Below, piece after piece: positions 15,923-25,606 of a DNA stretch of 64,000 nt (position 1 is the stretch's first letter; every line of letters starts with the position of its first letter). The stretch covers positions 806,001 through 870,000 of the forward strand of contig NZ_FUWZ01000003.1 in NCBI RefSeq assembly GCF_900167135.1. Direction: 5' to 3'. Below the pieces are notes generated by a model. It was not told the origin of the DNA. It saw nothing but the letters and a program-made list of their open reading frames with translations, and searched no databases. The DNA is from Chitinophaga eiseniae. Its GTDB lineage: Bacteria > Bacteroidota > Bacteroidia > Chitinophagales > Chitinophagaceae. The translations under genes and the position numbers were made by a program.

Positions 15923-18750
15923 AGGTTGCGGTTTAAAGAGATACGTGTAGAGCCGAGACGGCTGCCTTTATTATCCGTTAGGGTGAGCAGATAAATGCCA
16001 CTGCTCAGACCATCGAGGCCCAGCACATTCAGCCCCTGCTGCAAAGTGCGCCGTAAAAGCCGTTTGCCGACGACGCTACAGATGTCAATGACTACCTTGG
16101 TAGGCGTTTGGATATAGAGCTTATCCGTGACAGGATTGGGGAAGATGCTGATCCCATAAGAGGCGAACAACGCTGCAATACCAGTACCATTGATGTTTAT
16201 AGGTGCCGAAACTGTAGCACAACCTTCGGCGTTGCCGACGGAAACCGAGTAGACCCCATCGGTGCTGACCAGGTAGTCGGAGCTTGTAGCGCCGGCTATG
16301 GCCTGATCGTTACGCAGCCATTGGTAGCTGCCGTAAACGGAAGGAACCGAAAGCATGTTTCCGCTGCGGGTGATAACCGGCGTGTCCGGTGCCGGATTAA
16401 CCGTGATCGCTAAAGCAATGGTATCACCTGTAGCGCAGCTGTTGACAGGTACCGCACGGAGCGTTCCGCTGCCGCTGCCGAAAGCAACCGAAACGGTATC
16501 TCCGCTGCCGGTTACGACCCATCCTGGGGCCGGTATCCAGATAACGGAGTCGCTTCCGCCAGGCGCTACGGAAAAAGAACTGTCGGAGCCTTTACATATG
16601 ACAGCGGGCCCTATGATGGCGGCAAGGCTGCCTGGAGGCCGGCAATCCTTGACGCAGACCAGGAAACCATCCGCATCCCCTCCGGCAAAAGCAGGTTGAA
16701 GACTGCCGGGTGTGGCCACCTGCGTTGCGCTGGATGTGCTGCCTGCGATAAATATTTTTGAATCCCGGTCCCCGGTAATGGCTAGCGCAACATCGCCATC
16801 CACTCCCCCAAGATAGCTCCCCCATACCCTGGTTCCGTTATCGGCATCGAACTTAGCTACAAAGGCGTCTATGCTGCCACCGGATAAGGATTGCCAGCCG
16901 TCCTGTGTCGCGATGCTATCGGTACTCTGCGTAGGGCCGGTGATCAGCAAGGCGCTGTCACCGGGACAGTAGATGCCCCATATGCTCTCGGTGTTAACTC
17001 CTCCATAGTAGGTGGCCCATAACAGTTGACCTGAAGGATTAAAAGCAGCGATGATGCCATCTTCGCTACCGCCCCCGAAAACGGATTGATGCGCTCCGGT
17101 CGTGGCAACCGCAGCAGAAGAGTTTGTCGTTCCACCAAGGAAGACATTGCCGTTTTGGCCGACCTTGACGCAGTAGACCCTGTCCATCCCGCTTCCTCCA
17201 TAGTAGGTGGCCCAGCTCAGCTGCCCGGCCGGGTTGAACTTAGCTAAAAAACCGTCCTGGCCGCCGCCTATTGCCGGTTGATGGGCGCCGGCCGTTGCAA
17301 TTCCACCAGCGCTTTGCGTCCTGCCCGCCACCAGAAGGCTGCCGGCCGCATCGGTAGCCAGATCGTAAATGTAATCTGCCGTGCTGCCGCCATAATAGGT
17401 TGCCCAGTCCAGCAGACCGCCGCTGCTAAACCTCGCGATAAACCCATCCTGCCCCCCGGCAGATGCTGGCTGGTGGCATCCGGGTGTGGCCGCAATGTCG
17501 GTGCTTTGGGTATTACCGCCCAGGTACACATGGCCGTTGCCATCTGCTGCCAGTCCGATGGAAGTATTGCCCTCATGATTGCTGCCGCCAAAGTAGGTGG
17601 CCCATAACCGGAAGCCGGAAGTGTCGAATTTGACCAGGAAAGCATCCTTTTTTTCCGCCAGGCTGTCCCCGCCTTTGGCAGGCTGGTAGCTGCCTGAAGT
17701 CGCGATCCCATTAAGGCTGGCCGTAACCCCGGCTATGTAAACGCCAGAACTGTCCAGCGCTACCTTTTTACCTTGGTCCATATCCGGGCCACCGTAATAG
17801 GTAGACCAAACGAGCGACCCGTCCGGCCTCATCTTCGAGATGAAGGCATCGGAGCCGGAAAGATCGAAGCCACCTGCAAGCGTATCCTGGTAGCTACCGG
17901 AGGTGGCTATGTTACTCAGGCTGTTGGTTGCCCCCGTGAGATAAAGGCAGGAATCGAATTTGCTGTAAACGAGGTCGCTGACCTGGTCATACTCGACGCC
18001 GCCAAAATAGGTGCCCCACAGCACCATCGGGTCGACAACCAGGGTTCCCTTGTAGGGGGCCATTTGGAAGCTAAGTCCGGTGCCGCTACCGGACAGAACA
18101 AAAGAACAGCCAACCTGCCGCTGCCCTTCCTGCAGGTAAGCGTAAGGCGCCTGCTCGATGATGGAATCCACTGGTGTTGCGGCCAGCAGGCTTCCATCGG
18201 CTCCAATGCTTAGCCTTGTGGCGCCTTCATACTCCAGGCGTATATCGGCAGGGTTCCCCCCGGGCCTTACCACAAAATCATATTTAAGGTGGCCGTCTTC
18301 GGTCATGCGCAGCACCCAATCGATATGAGGATAGACATCCTTATAGGTCACCTCGCTGTAGGCTTGGGCCACCATACCTGAGGCGACACCGGGCAGGTAA
18401 TACTCTTCCCTGTAGGGCCGCTGCTCGGTAGCTGCAGGCAGAACGCCTGGCCGGGCCCCGGCAAGCTTGACTTCCATGCGGTACATTAAGGCAGAGGGGC
18501 CCTGCACGCGGCCCCAGGCTGTCCATTGATAGAGTATCTTACCGCTGCCGATAAAGATCGTGAGCTCTTTGGAAGCGCGTAGCTTAAAATCGATATCTGT
18601 CCGGCCCTGGCGCCACTGGTCGGTGACTTGCCCTTTGTTCTCTATGAAGTAGGCAGGCCTGCGGAACTGACCGGGTAAAGGATGACTGCTGCGGCTATGG
18701 GCCTGCAGCGCCGACAGTAGCAACAGTATAGGTAAACAGATGCGGAGCAT
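15919..18750 (-). CDS. SBBP-repeat secreted protein with T9SS type A sorting domain
   Basis: Started at 18750 (MLRICLPILLLLSALQAHS, signal peptide); the frame open upstream to 18987 is untranslated. After an N-terminal domain beginning AYFIENKGQVTDQ come at least eight SBBP beta-propeller repeats, each with a WATYYGGS-type core. An Ig/PKD-like region follows and then a type A sorting domain (ISIFPNPVTDKLYI ... GIYLLTLTDNKGSRL). These features mark a large cell-surface or released protein of unknown binding specificity. It is translationally coupled to the following type B protein, so the two may form a surface complex. Confidence 0.93.
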   Translation of the reverse strand: MLRICLPILLLLSALQAHSRSSHPLPGQFRRPAYFIENKGQVTDQWRQGRTDIDFKLRASKELTIFIGSGKILYQWTAWGRVQGPSALMYRMEVKLAGARPGVLPAATEQRPYREEYYLPGVASGMVAQAYSEVTYKDVYPHIDWVLRMTEDGHLKYDFVVRPGGNPADIRLEYEGATRLSIGADGSLLAATPVDSIIEQAPYAYLQEGQRQVGCSFVLSGSGTGLSFQMAPYKGTLVVDPMVLWGTYFGGVEYDQVSDLVYSKFDSCLYLTGATNSLSNIATSGSYQDTLAGGFDLSGSDAFISKMRPDGSLVWSTYYGGPDMDQGKKVALDSSGVYIAGVTASLNGIATSGSYQPAKGGDSLAEKKDAFLVKFDTSGFRLWATYFGGSNHEGNTSIGLAADGNGHVYLGGNTQSTDIAATPGCHQPASAGGQDGFIARFSSGGLLDWATYYGGSTADYIYDLATDAAGSLLVAGRTQSAGGIATAGAHQPAIGGGQDGFLAKFNPAGQLSWATYYGGSGMDRVYCVKVGQNGNVFLGGTTNSSAAVATTGAHQSVFGGGSEDGIIAAFNPSGQLLWATYYGGVNTESIWGIYCPGDSALLITGPTQSTDSIATQDGWQSLSGGSIDAFVAKFDADNGTRVWGSYLGGVDGDVALAITGDRDSKIFIAGSTSSATQVATPGSLQPAFAGGDADGFLVCVKDCRPPGSLAAIIGPAVICKGSDSSFSVAPGGSDSVIWIPAPGWVVTGSGDTVSVAFGSGSGTLRAVPVNSCATGDTIALAITVNPAPDTPVITRSGNMLSVPSVYGSYQWLRNDQAIAGATSSDYLVSTDGVYSVSVGNAEGCATVSAPININGTGIAALFASYGISIFPNPVTDKLYIQTPTKVVIDICSVVGKRLLRRTLQQGLNVLGLDGLSSGIYLLTLTDNKGSRLGSTRISLNRNL

Positions 18751-18881
18751 AACAAACAAATTAAGAGGTGAAACATAAAGGTTAGCAAAGCTAGGCTGCA
18801 GTATTTGTAGCGGGCAGGTGGGATTTGCCGTTTTTAATTTGCAGGAATCCACAATTTTTACCTGCGGGATTCCGCATTTTT

Positions 18882-18922
18882 TTTGTTGTTGCCCGGAAAG
18901 ACCGGCCATGCCCGTATATTTG
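18882..18922 (+). promoter_or_regulatory. Candidate Bacteroidota promoter for the TPR histidine kinase
   Basis: TATATTTG at 18915-18922 fits the TAnnTTTG -7 element, with T-rich/TTG sequence about 23-30 bp upstream (TTTG at 18882). It is 99 bp before the kinase start. The spacing is longer than ideal. Confidence 0.35.
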
Positions 18923-19020
18923 TGGACACTGCAAATCGTTACCTCTGCTGCAGCTGCAACCAACCGCCGGACCAGGCCAAAGACCACCTGAAACCCTTAA
19001 CCTACTATTGCCTACTACAA

Positions 19021-20880
19021 ATGAAAACCGTCATCTCGTTGCTTTTCCTGCTATTACTGATACAGCAGCCGCTGGCATGGTCGCAGCCTGACATAGCGCT
19101 ACAGGTTGCCCGGATCGATTCGATGAGCGATAATGACAAAGCAATTCTTTCCTATCAGCTAATGTTGCGGGAAAGGTCTGATTTGGATGCCAAAACCCGC
19201 ATAAAGATCCTTAACCACATGGGGCAGCGGTATTTTGGTAAAGGAGATAATGGCGCCTTAATACGTTACCTGGACCAAGCGTGTAAGCTGGCAATAAAGG
19301 CCGGCTTGAACCGGGAAGTGTCCGCCTTATACAACAACCTGGGTATCGGCTACCAGAGTGCCGGACTTTATGATAGTTCATTGTGGTATTATCAACGGTC
19401 CGTAGCGGCTGCGACCAAATATGGCACCACGATTTCTGCTGCAAAGCCCTGGCTCAATATGGGCCTGCTATACAACAGGCTTAAACGTTATGCTCCTGCC
19501 ATCGGGGCCTACAACAAGGCCCACATGATAGCTGTAGCGCAAAAGGATACTGCTATGCTTGCGGCCTGCTACCTGAACCTGGGAGCGCTCTATGCCGGCA
19601 GGTACACGCCGGACAGTCTTGGCAAAGCAAAGCTGTTGCTTGAAGAAGCCCTTCAGCTTACCCGCAGGCAAGGATATGATGATATTAAGCATAAGGCCAA
19701 TTACTCGCTGGGCCTGATGATGGAAAACAACGGGCGCCCTTCCGAAGCGGTGCCGTATTATGAAGCGGCAAGGAATATCCCGATCAGCGAGTATGACGAT
19801 TGTATTCCGCTGCTCAGCCTCGGCCATGCTTACCTGAAAATGGGCCAGCTCCGAAAGGCACAGCGGGCGCTGGACAGCGGTCTTGCCAAAGCAAGACGGA
19901 TGGTGCCGGCGCCGGATTACCTCTGCGACTTTTACCTATACTATGCCCAGCTGCTCCGGGCGCAAAAGAAGCCGGAGCAGGCAGCAGCCTTCTATGAGCA
20001 ATATATCGATCTTTCCGACAGTCTGCGGGGAGCGCAAACACAAGCCAGGATCGATCGGCTGCAACGGGAGTATGAAAGCGAAAAACGGGATAACGAGCTG
20101 GTAAAAAAGGAACTGGTGATCTCTCGCCAGCAGGCCGCTTTGCAACGAAAGAACATGATCGTCTGTGCGATCATTATCTTAGGTGCTACAGCTATAGCGC
20201 TGATGGCATGGTATGGGCGGGGGCGCCGCCGAAAACAGCGCCTGCAACAGGAAAAAGCAGTATGGGTCGCCACCTTCGAGGGCGAAGAAAGAGAGCGGCA
20301 AAGGATCTCCCGCGAACTGCACGACGGCATAGGCGGTGCCTTGTCCAATGCCCGCCGTTGGTTCGCCACAATTGGCAGCGAACATCCACACCTACTGCGG
20401 GAAAGTGATTACGGCCAGGCGCTGGACCTGCTGGACGGCACGCTGGCGGACGTGCGGCAAACGGCGCACCGGCTCATGCCCCAGTGGCTGCTCAAGCATG
20501 GCCTGGTCAAAGCAGTAGAGTTATACTGCCTGCAGGCGCGCCGGGCTACCTCTAAGAATATATCCTTTGAATACCTGGGCTATGTTGGGGAGATGGGCCA
20601 CAGGCTTCACCTGATGCTTTATCGCTGTATACAGGAGCTGTTGGAAAATGCGGTCCGGCACTCCGGCGCTAGCATAATTCTTGTGCAGCTCAGCGGCCAC
20701 GACGATCTATTGCAGGTCACTGTCGAGGATAATGGTAACGGCTTTGACGCTTCGGCAGCTGAGGCCGGTATCGGTATGGCCCATATCACAAGGGGCATAG
20801 AGCACATAGGCGGGAAGGTGGATATCCGTACTGCCCCTGGTAAAGGCACCAGCATCACCTTTGAACTTAAATACGCATAA
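19021..20880 (+). CDS. TPR-containing sensor histidine kinase (HisKA_3 type)
   Basis: Started at 19021 (MKTVISLLFLLLLIQQPLAW, signal peptide). Periplasmic TPR-like helices run over about residues 40-350. A coiled coil and a single membrane helix (MIVCAIIILGATAIALMAW) follow. The HisKA_3 dimerisation box is ERQRISRELHDGIGG with the phospho-accepting His at about residue 430. The HATPase domain has ENAVRHSG and VEDNGNGFD with a GKGTSITFEL end. It would sense an envelope signal and phosphorylate the LuxR-type regulator encoded 18 bp downstream. It diverges from the T9SS gene pair. Confidence 0.93.
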   Translation: MKTVISLLFLLLLIQQPLAWSQPDIALQVARIDSMSDNDKAILSYQLMLRERSDLDAKTRIKILNHMGQRYFGKGDNGALIRYLDQACKLAIKAGLNREVSALYNNLGIGYQSAGLYDSSLWYYQRSVAAATKYGTTISAAKPWLNMGLLYNRLKRYAPAIGAYNKAHMIAVAQKDTAMLAACYLNLGALYAGRYTPDSLGKAKLLLEEALQLTRRQGYDDIKHKANYSLGLMMENNGRPSEAVPYYEAARNIPISEYDDCIPLLSLGHAYLKMGQLRKAQRALDSGLAKARRMVPAPDYLCDFYLYYAQLLRAQKKPEQAAAFYEQYIDLSDSLRGAQTQARIDRLQREYESEKRDNELVKKELVISRQQAALQRKNMIVCAIIILGATAIALMAWYGRGRRRKQRLQQEKAVWVATFEGEERERQRISRELHDGIGGALSNARRWFATIGSEHPHLLRESDYGQALDLLDGTLADVRQTAHRLMPQWLLKHGLVKAVELYCLQARRATSKNISFEYLGYVGEMGHRLHLMLYRCIQELLENAVRHSGASIILVQLSGHDDLLQVTVEDNGNGFDASAAEAGIGMAHITRGIEHIGGKVDIRTAPGKGTSITFELKYA

Positions 20881-20898
20881 CCTTTCATAATCATTACC

Positions 20899-21531
20899 AT
20901 GACCCCAATTAATATTATCATTGTCGACGATCATCCCATAGTGCTGAGCGGCTTGCTGAAAATGCTGGAAGGCCATAGCAGGGTCAGGTTGCTGGCTACC
21001 TACCGGGACGCTGCTTCACTGCTTGCAGGAATGGGAAGCCATCAGCCGGATGTGCTGCTTGTAGATGTGCAGATGCCGGTTATGGACGGTGAAGCCCTAG
21101 TGAAGATCCTCACGAAGCAGTACCCGGATGTGAAACTACTGGTCTTTTCCAATTTCGACCAATCTTATACCGTTCACCGAATGTTCGCTGCCGGGGCTAA
21201 GGGATATTTGCTCAAAGGGGCAGACAAGATGACCATTATCGAGGCCGTTGAAACTGTCCATGCCGGAAAGAACTACCTCGATGCGACCATGAGAGAAGAG
21301 TCCCTTGGTGAACTGCTGGGAGCCAGCAGGCAAGCTATTACCTTAACTTTGCGCGAACAAGAGGTGCTTGATCTGCTGGCAAAAGACTTTACCACCAAAG
21401 AGATAGCCCGTACCCTGTTCCTGAGCGAACGCACGATCGACAATCATCGCAGTAATTTGCTGCTGAAGCTGGGGGCCAGGAGCGTAGCCGGTTTGGTAAG
21501 GAAAAGCATGCAAATGGGACTTATTAACTAA
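20899..21531 (+). CDS. NarL/FixJ-family response regulator
   Basis: 210 residues. The receiver domain has acidic DD at residues 10-11, phospho-acceptor D56 in LLVDVQMPVMDG and Lys in GYLLKGAD. The C-terminal LuxR-type HTH is LTLREQEVLDLL ... TKEIARTLFLSERTIDNH. It is the cognate partner of the preceding kinase by adjacency. Possible targets are the divergent T9SS genes, but no binding site was identified. Confidence 0.95.
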   Translation: MTPINIIIVDDHPIVLSGLLKMLEGHSRVRLLATYRDAASLLAGMGSHQPDVLLVDVQMPVMDGEALVKILTKQYPDVKLLVFSNFDQSYTVHRMFAAGAKGYLLKGADKMTIIEAVETVHAGKNYLDATMREESLGELLGASRQAITLTLREQEVLDLLAKDFTTKEIARTLFLSERTIDNHRSNLLLKLGARSVAGLVRKSMQMGLIN

Positions 21532-21694
21532 TCATGTTCGTTAAGCATTTTGCCTTTAGATGAAATTGACATATTAATTCAGGCGACGGCTTTACCTTTA
21601 AGGAAGATGGCCAGAGATCGAGTTTACTTAGCAGATCGTCAGCTGAGAAAGATCGAACATTTGTATTACTAAACCCTTACCAAAATCGCCCGCC

Positions 21695-22087
21695 ATGTTT
21701 GCTCAGTCACCCAGCGGCTATTACAGCCGGCTAGAAAAGAAAATGGGAGTGTTTATCGGTCACAGAAAAAGGTTGCAAATGCGCCTTGACTTCATTTTGC
21801 GATGCTGGCTGGAAGCCGGTTCCGCTTACCTGGACGAGTATATGGAGATTTTACGTCAGGTCGAGGTAATTGAACGCTGCATCGGTGTATGGATAAAGCC
21901 GGCCACAGAATTGCGCGATCACCTCAACCTGATTGTCAGGACCGGCATGTATCCACAGGACGTCAGCCCTATACTGGACGATTTTGAGCATATTGATATT
22001 GATTGGTGCGCCATTGTTGGACGGGCCTACGAGATAAGCTTGCCGCCAGGAAGCGTTTTTTACAGAAAGGGCTATGTCCCTGCATGA
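21695..22087 (+). CDS. Hypothetical helical protein
   Basis: 130 residues, mostly predicted helix, with segments MQMRLDFILRCWLEAG-like and PATELRDHLNLIVRTG. No family is recognised. It lies alone, 160 bp after the response regulator and convergent with the 90-residue gene (8-bp gap). Coding potential is supported by composition and length only. Confidence 0.55.
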   Translation: MFAQSPSGYYSRLEKKMGVFIGHRKRLQMRLDFILRCWLEAGSAYLDEYMEILRQVEVIERCIGVWIKPATELRDHLNLIVRTGMYPQDVSPILDDFEHIDIDWCAIVGRAYEISLPPGSVFYRKGYVPA

Positions 22088-22095
22088 CCCAACAA

Positions 22096-22368
22096 CTATT
22101 TACGCCTTTTTCGCTTTTTAAGGTACGCCCCTTTCGAAAGGCCGATGAGTGGCTCCGGATCTGTCTCAATGAGATCGGCGATGCTGTACAGATCTGAAAT
22201 CGTGAAGGTCTCCGGCGCGAGGAATTTCTTTTTTAATGTCGAGTAATTTGCACCCAGGTCCAGCCCGATACGGGAAAGCGGCACCACTTCCAGCAGGTGG
22301 TCAAAGCCGGTAATATTGCCGCCCTCCAGCAATGTTTTTAAAGTTTTGTATCTTTTATCCTTCGCCAT
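22096..22368 (-). CDS. Small putative DNA-binding protein
   Basis: 90 residues. The arrangement TLKTLLEGGNITGFDHLLEVVP, then GANYSTLKKKF and ISDLYSIADLIETDPEPLIGL, resembles the five-helix layout of Cro/XRE-like domains in a degenerate form. The tail is very basic (KKRKRRK). It could be a regulator acting on the AT-rich region just upstream, which has an inverted repeat at 22415-22445. The DNA-binding role is inference. Confidence 0.6.
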   Translation of the reverse strand: MAKDKRYKTLKTLLEGGNITGFDHLLEVVPLSRIGLDLGANYSTLKKKFLAPETFTISDLYSIADLIETDPEPLIGLSKGAYLKKRKRRK

Positions 22369-22708
22369 TCGGCCTTAAAAATAAGGCGTCAGGATAATTT
22401 TGTATTAAAAAACGACAGATGTGTTTTTATTTACTACAAATCTGTTGTAAAAAAAATCAAAATTGTATTTTTTTGTTTCTCGGGATTGTTCTACATTAGT
22501 GTAAAGCGTGCGCCACTGCTGTGTATCGCTTGAGAAGGTAAGTTCCCCACCAGGATTAATTAAGACCACTCCGCGCGTTTCAACACCATCAGCCCCGGTC
22601 AGTTTTGTATTCCAAAGAGATCTGCCACTGGCTTCCTGTATCTATGCATTGCTGGATTAAATGTTAATACGCCTGGATTTGGAAGCCATTCACAACTGCC
22701 AGTGACCT
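22369..22708. other. AT-rich intergenic region with an inverted repeat
   Basis: 340 bp between the divergent 90-residue gene and the hybrid kinase. ACAGATGTGT (22415-22424) and ACAAATCTGT (22436-22445) form a 9-of-10 inverted repeat in a very AT-rich stretch, suitable as an operator. A TAATTTTG -7-like box lies at 22395-22402. The rest shows nothing clear. Confidence 0.4.
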
Positions 22709-24661
22709 ATGGATTATATTGATCGAAAAACTAAAAACGACCCACCGCGTAACTATAAACCTCAAAATATCATGCACCAATTGAATACTTTGTTAATAGC
22801 CGGTACGCAAGGAATGCTTGCCGAAGATAAAGGCCGGGTAATTGTTGTTAACGCACTTTGTTTGCTCACTGTATTGTTGGCTTCGGTGATGGGGACGGCA
22901 ATATTTATCGCATCCAGGGATATCGGCGTGCTGATTGCGGCCTGGACGGAAGCCGCAGTTTTCTCCGGGATCATCTGGCTCAATAGCCGGCGCAGACACC
23001 TTTTGGCGGCCATGCTCTTCATTCTCCTTCACAATGTAGCCGTTATTTACTTCGGCATCTGGCGGCAAATGACAAAGGAAGAAGAATTGTTGACGGTTTT
23101 CCTGTGTATTACCTCAGCGCTTATATTTAAGCCCATATGGCATTCCTCTTTGGCATGGTTGTTTTGCCTGTTCGTAATTGTGATTGCCTACGGCGTTACC
23201 CGCCGTGGGATCATTGCCGGTGAACCCTTGCCTGTCCGTGACCTGTACGCAAATCTTGGACTAATGGCCATTCTGCTGATGACTTTTTTTGCCATCCTTT
23301 TATCTAAATATTACGACATGAGGCTTAACGAACTACTCATGCAACGAAGTTTCAGGATACGTAAGTACGTCCATCAATTGGAAGATTATAACAAACAGCT
23401 TGAAGGCTATAGCAAGCAATTAGAAAGCGAGGTAGCGCGACGAACCGATGAGGTGACGCGTTATGCGGAGACGGTAATACACGAGATGCGTAACCATGCA
23501 GTGTCGCAGCAATTCGCCTCAGAGACCGTGTTAGGCTATCTGAAATATAGTGAGGACGGCAGCAAATTTGAGACCATTGACGACCCCTCCAGGCTAAAAG
23601 CAGTCATCCGATACCTGTCCAGAAAATTTGGGATGGTCCACCGGATCAGCAGAAGCATTAAGGAAACGATCGATAATACGCTGGATACGCACAAGATCGG
23701 CGATAACAGGTTTTTTGATTTCAATATGACGGATGTGGATCTCCGCTCCTGGAGTTCGCACCTTACAGAGGTAATGCAATTAGTGGCAGCCAAAGACTCA
23801 GTAGACATATCTTTGGAATTCGATAACGGCCTGCCCGAGGTTATCCGGACCGACGGCCATTTGCTTAACTGTGCCGTCAGGAACCTTTTAAACAACGCTA
23901 TCGATTTTAGTCCCGAACATGGAAATATCCGACTAGCCATATTACAGGCCCCTTCAATGCGAGAGCTATACATCGAGGTCGAGGACCAGGGACCGGGGAT
24001 TCTACGAGAGCATATCAATGAAATTTTTAAGCCATATTATACGAGAAGAAAAGGAGGTACCGGCCTGGGGCTGGCGCTGGTCAGCTCTGCCATTGATCAT
24101 CTTGGAGGAAAGATTGAAGTGACCTCCACAATCGGTAAAGGAAGTATCTTCCGTATCGTTATCCCGCTGATCGTTGGAGAAAAACAAGTTGAAACAGCTG
24201 AAAAGACCTTTACACTTAATGTTGAAAGGGCCTTGCGCATTCTGATTACCGACGATAATCGCGTCAATAGAATGTTTTTTAGCGGTATGGCCAAAAAGCT
24301 TGGGTGTGCAGCCATTACGGCAAACGACGCCAACAGCTGCATTGAGAAGGTTATCCTGGAAAGGCCGGATCTTTTGTTGCTGGATATTCACATGGAAGGG
24401 ATCAGCGGCATTGAAGCTTTGCGAACGATAAGGACAATGACCGATCCGGAGTTGAGCAGGATGCCTGTCATTATAGCTACTGCAAACACGTCGGAGGAGC
24501 TACCGGAGGAATTGGCTGCTCTTCAACCAGACGCATTCCTCTATAAACCTTTTGAAGCGGAAGATATTGTAAGTAGTATCAACATGGCTATGGACAAGGC
24601 TAAAGCCCGGATGCAGGAATATAAGGCTCAGTCTAGGCAGGACTGCGGAACTGATCGGTAG
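22709..24661 (+). CDS. Multi-pass hybrid sensor histidine kinase with C-terminal receiver
   Basis: 650 residues. Six or so hydrophobic helices run over about residues 45-205. A coiled coil follows (QLEDYNKQLEGYSKQLE), then an H-box with the unusual sequence VIHEMRNHAVSQQ. The HATPase has NLLNNAIDFS, VEDQGPGI and GGTGLGLALVSSAIDHLGG. A receiver domain has phospho-site LLLDIHMEGISGIEAL and Lys in FLYKPF. The membrane-sensor-kinase-receiver layout resembles CqsS/LqsS-type autoinducer kinases. Met at residue 22 (22772) is an alternative start. Its 3' end overlaps the convergent terpene synthase by 29 bp. Ligand unknown. Confidence 0.88.
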   Translation: MDYIDRKTKNDPPRNYKPQNIMHQLNTLLIAGTQGMLAEDKGRVIVVNALCLLTVLLASVMGTAIFIASRDIGVLIAAWTEAAVFSGIIWLNSRRRHLLAAMLFILLHNVAVIYFGIWRQMTKEEELLTVFLCITSALIFKPIWHSSLAWLFCLFVIVIAYGVTRRGIIAGEPLPVRDLYANLGLMAILLMTFFAILLSKYYDMRLNELLMQRSFRIRKYVHQLEDYNKQLEGYSKQLESEVARRTDEVTRYAETVIHEMRNHAVSQQFASETVLGYLKYSEDGSKFETIDDPSRLKAVIRYLSRKFGMVHRISRSIKETIDNTLDTHKIGDNRFFDFNMTDVDLRSWSSHLTEVMQLVAAKDSVDISLEFDNGLPEVIRTDGHLLNCAVRNLLNNAIDFSPEHGNIRLAILQAPSMRELYIEVEDQGPGILREHINEIFKPYYTRRKGGTGLGLALVSSAIDHLGGKIEVTSTIGKGSIFRIVIPLIVGEKQVETAEKTFTLNVERALRILITDDNRVNRMFFSGMAKKLGCAAITANDANSCIEKVILERPDLLLLDIHMEGISGIEALRTIRTMTDPELSRMPVIIATANTSEELPEELAALQPDAFLYKPFEAEDIVSSINMAMDKAKARMQEYKAQSRQDCGTDR

Positions 24662-25595
24662 GCGCGCCTCCTGGTAAATATCTTTTGGTATCGGTGATGT
24701 ACCAACGCCAGTGCCCAGCGATCATGTAGTTATTGTAGTTGATAAATTGCTGCACCGCATCGTTATAGGAACCGAATTCCGGCAGGTGTTGGCAACGATA
24801 CAGATAAGTGTTCACATCCTCATCGTGGTAACGGACTGCAGCTGCAATAGCTTCTGGTCTACTAAGCCCCTGTTGATGCTGCAGTACCAGGACAAGGTTC
24901 ATTACATCCCTGCTCTGCTCCTTCCCTACGGAGAAGAAATCGTTGGCCCAGGCAATGATCCTGCAGGTCAGCCGGGCAATTTCTTCCATTTGGGGATGAT
25001 GCCTGACCTGATCGGGTAAAGGCATTTCGGTAGCAACTTCAAGGCCATCTACCATCTGCAGCACATCGACGCTTCGCCAACGGATGTTTACGTACTGCTC
25101 CAGTGTCGGTATTTTCAAGACAGCTTTAAATGGCGCTTCGGCTGCCATACCCTCAAAATAGATCTTCATGCTCCGGGCGAAACGTTCCATCCAGAATTGC
25201 GGCATGAATTTCCGAAAGCCTTCTGCCATGACATGCATTTGATGGAAAAACTCGTTTTCGGTTTGCAGCGGCAGGGATTCCCCCTGGATAATACTGGTCA
25301 ATCTCGTGCTCAATGCTGCGTAGGTATCGGGGGTGCAATATTCATAAACATCGTCAAAGGCAAGGCCCCAAAGAGAGCTTTGGGCAAGCGGCACCAGCCG
25401 CTCCGCTGAGGCGAAGGGGAAAAACCGAGCCGTTAAATAACCCGTGGCCGTTTGCCGGTATTTTTCCTTGATTTCGGGAGGCAGGCTTGGATATAATTCA
25501 TCTAGCCAGGTGCGGGTCTGCTGTTCCAGCCAGGGTGCATGTTCACTGATAGTATCCGCAAAGGGATACTTTAGAACCGGGGATTCGTTTGCCAT
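24633..25595 (-). CDS. Class I terpene synthase
   Basis: 320 residues with the full bacterial class I terpene cyclase signature: metal motif DDVYE at residues 81-85, NSE triad N218-D219-x-x-S222-x-x-K225-E226, pyrophosphate-sensor Arg172 exactly 46 residues upstream of the triad, and RY pair at 305-306. It would ionise a prenyl diphosphate (FPP or GGPP; product unknown) and cyclise it. The P450 encoded 11 bp upstream in the same direction probably oxidises the product. Its 3' end overlaps the hybrid kinase gene on the other strand. Confidence 0.95.
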   Translation of the reverse strand: MANESPVLKYPFADTISEHAPWLEQQTRTWLDELYPSLPPEIKEKYRQTATGYLTARFFPFASAERLVPLAQSSLWGLAFDDVYEYCTPDTYAALSTRLTSIIQGESLPLQTENEFFHQMHVMAEGFRKFMPQFWMERFARSMKIYFEGMAAEAPFKAVLKIPTLEQYVNIRWRSVDVLQMVDGLEVATEMPLPDQVRHHPQMEEIARLTCRIIAWANDFFSVGKEQSRDVMNLVLVLQHQQGLSRPEAIAAAVRYHDEDVNTYLYRCQHLPEFGSYNDAVQQFINYNNYMIAGHWRWYITDTKRYLPGGAPTDQFRSPA

Positions 25596-25606
25596 GTAGG
25601 GAAAGT

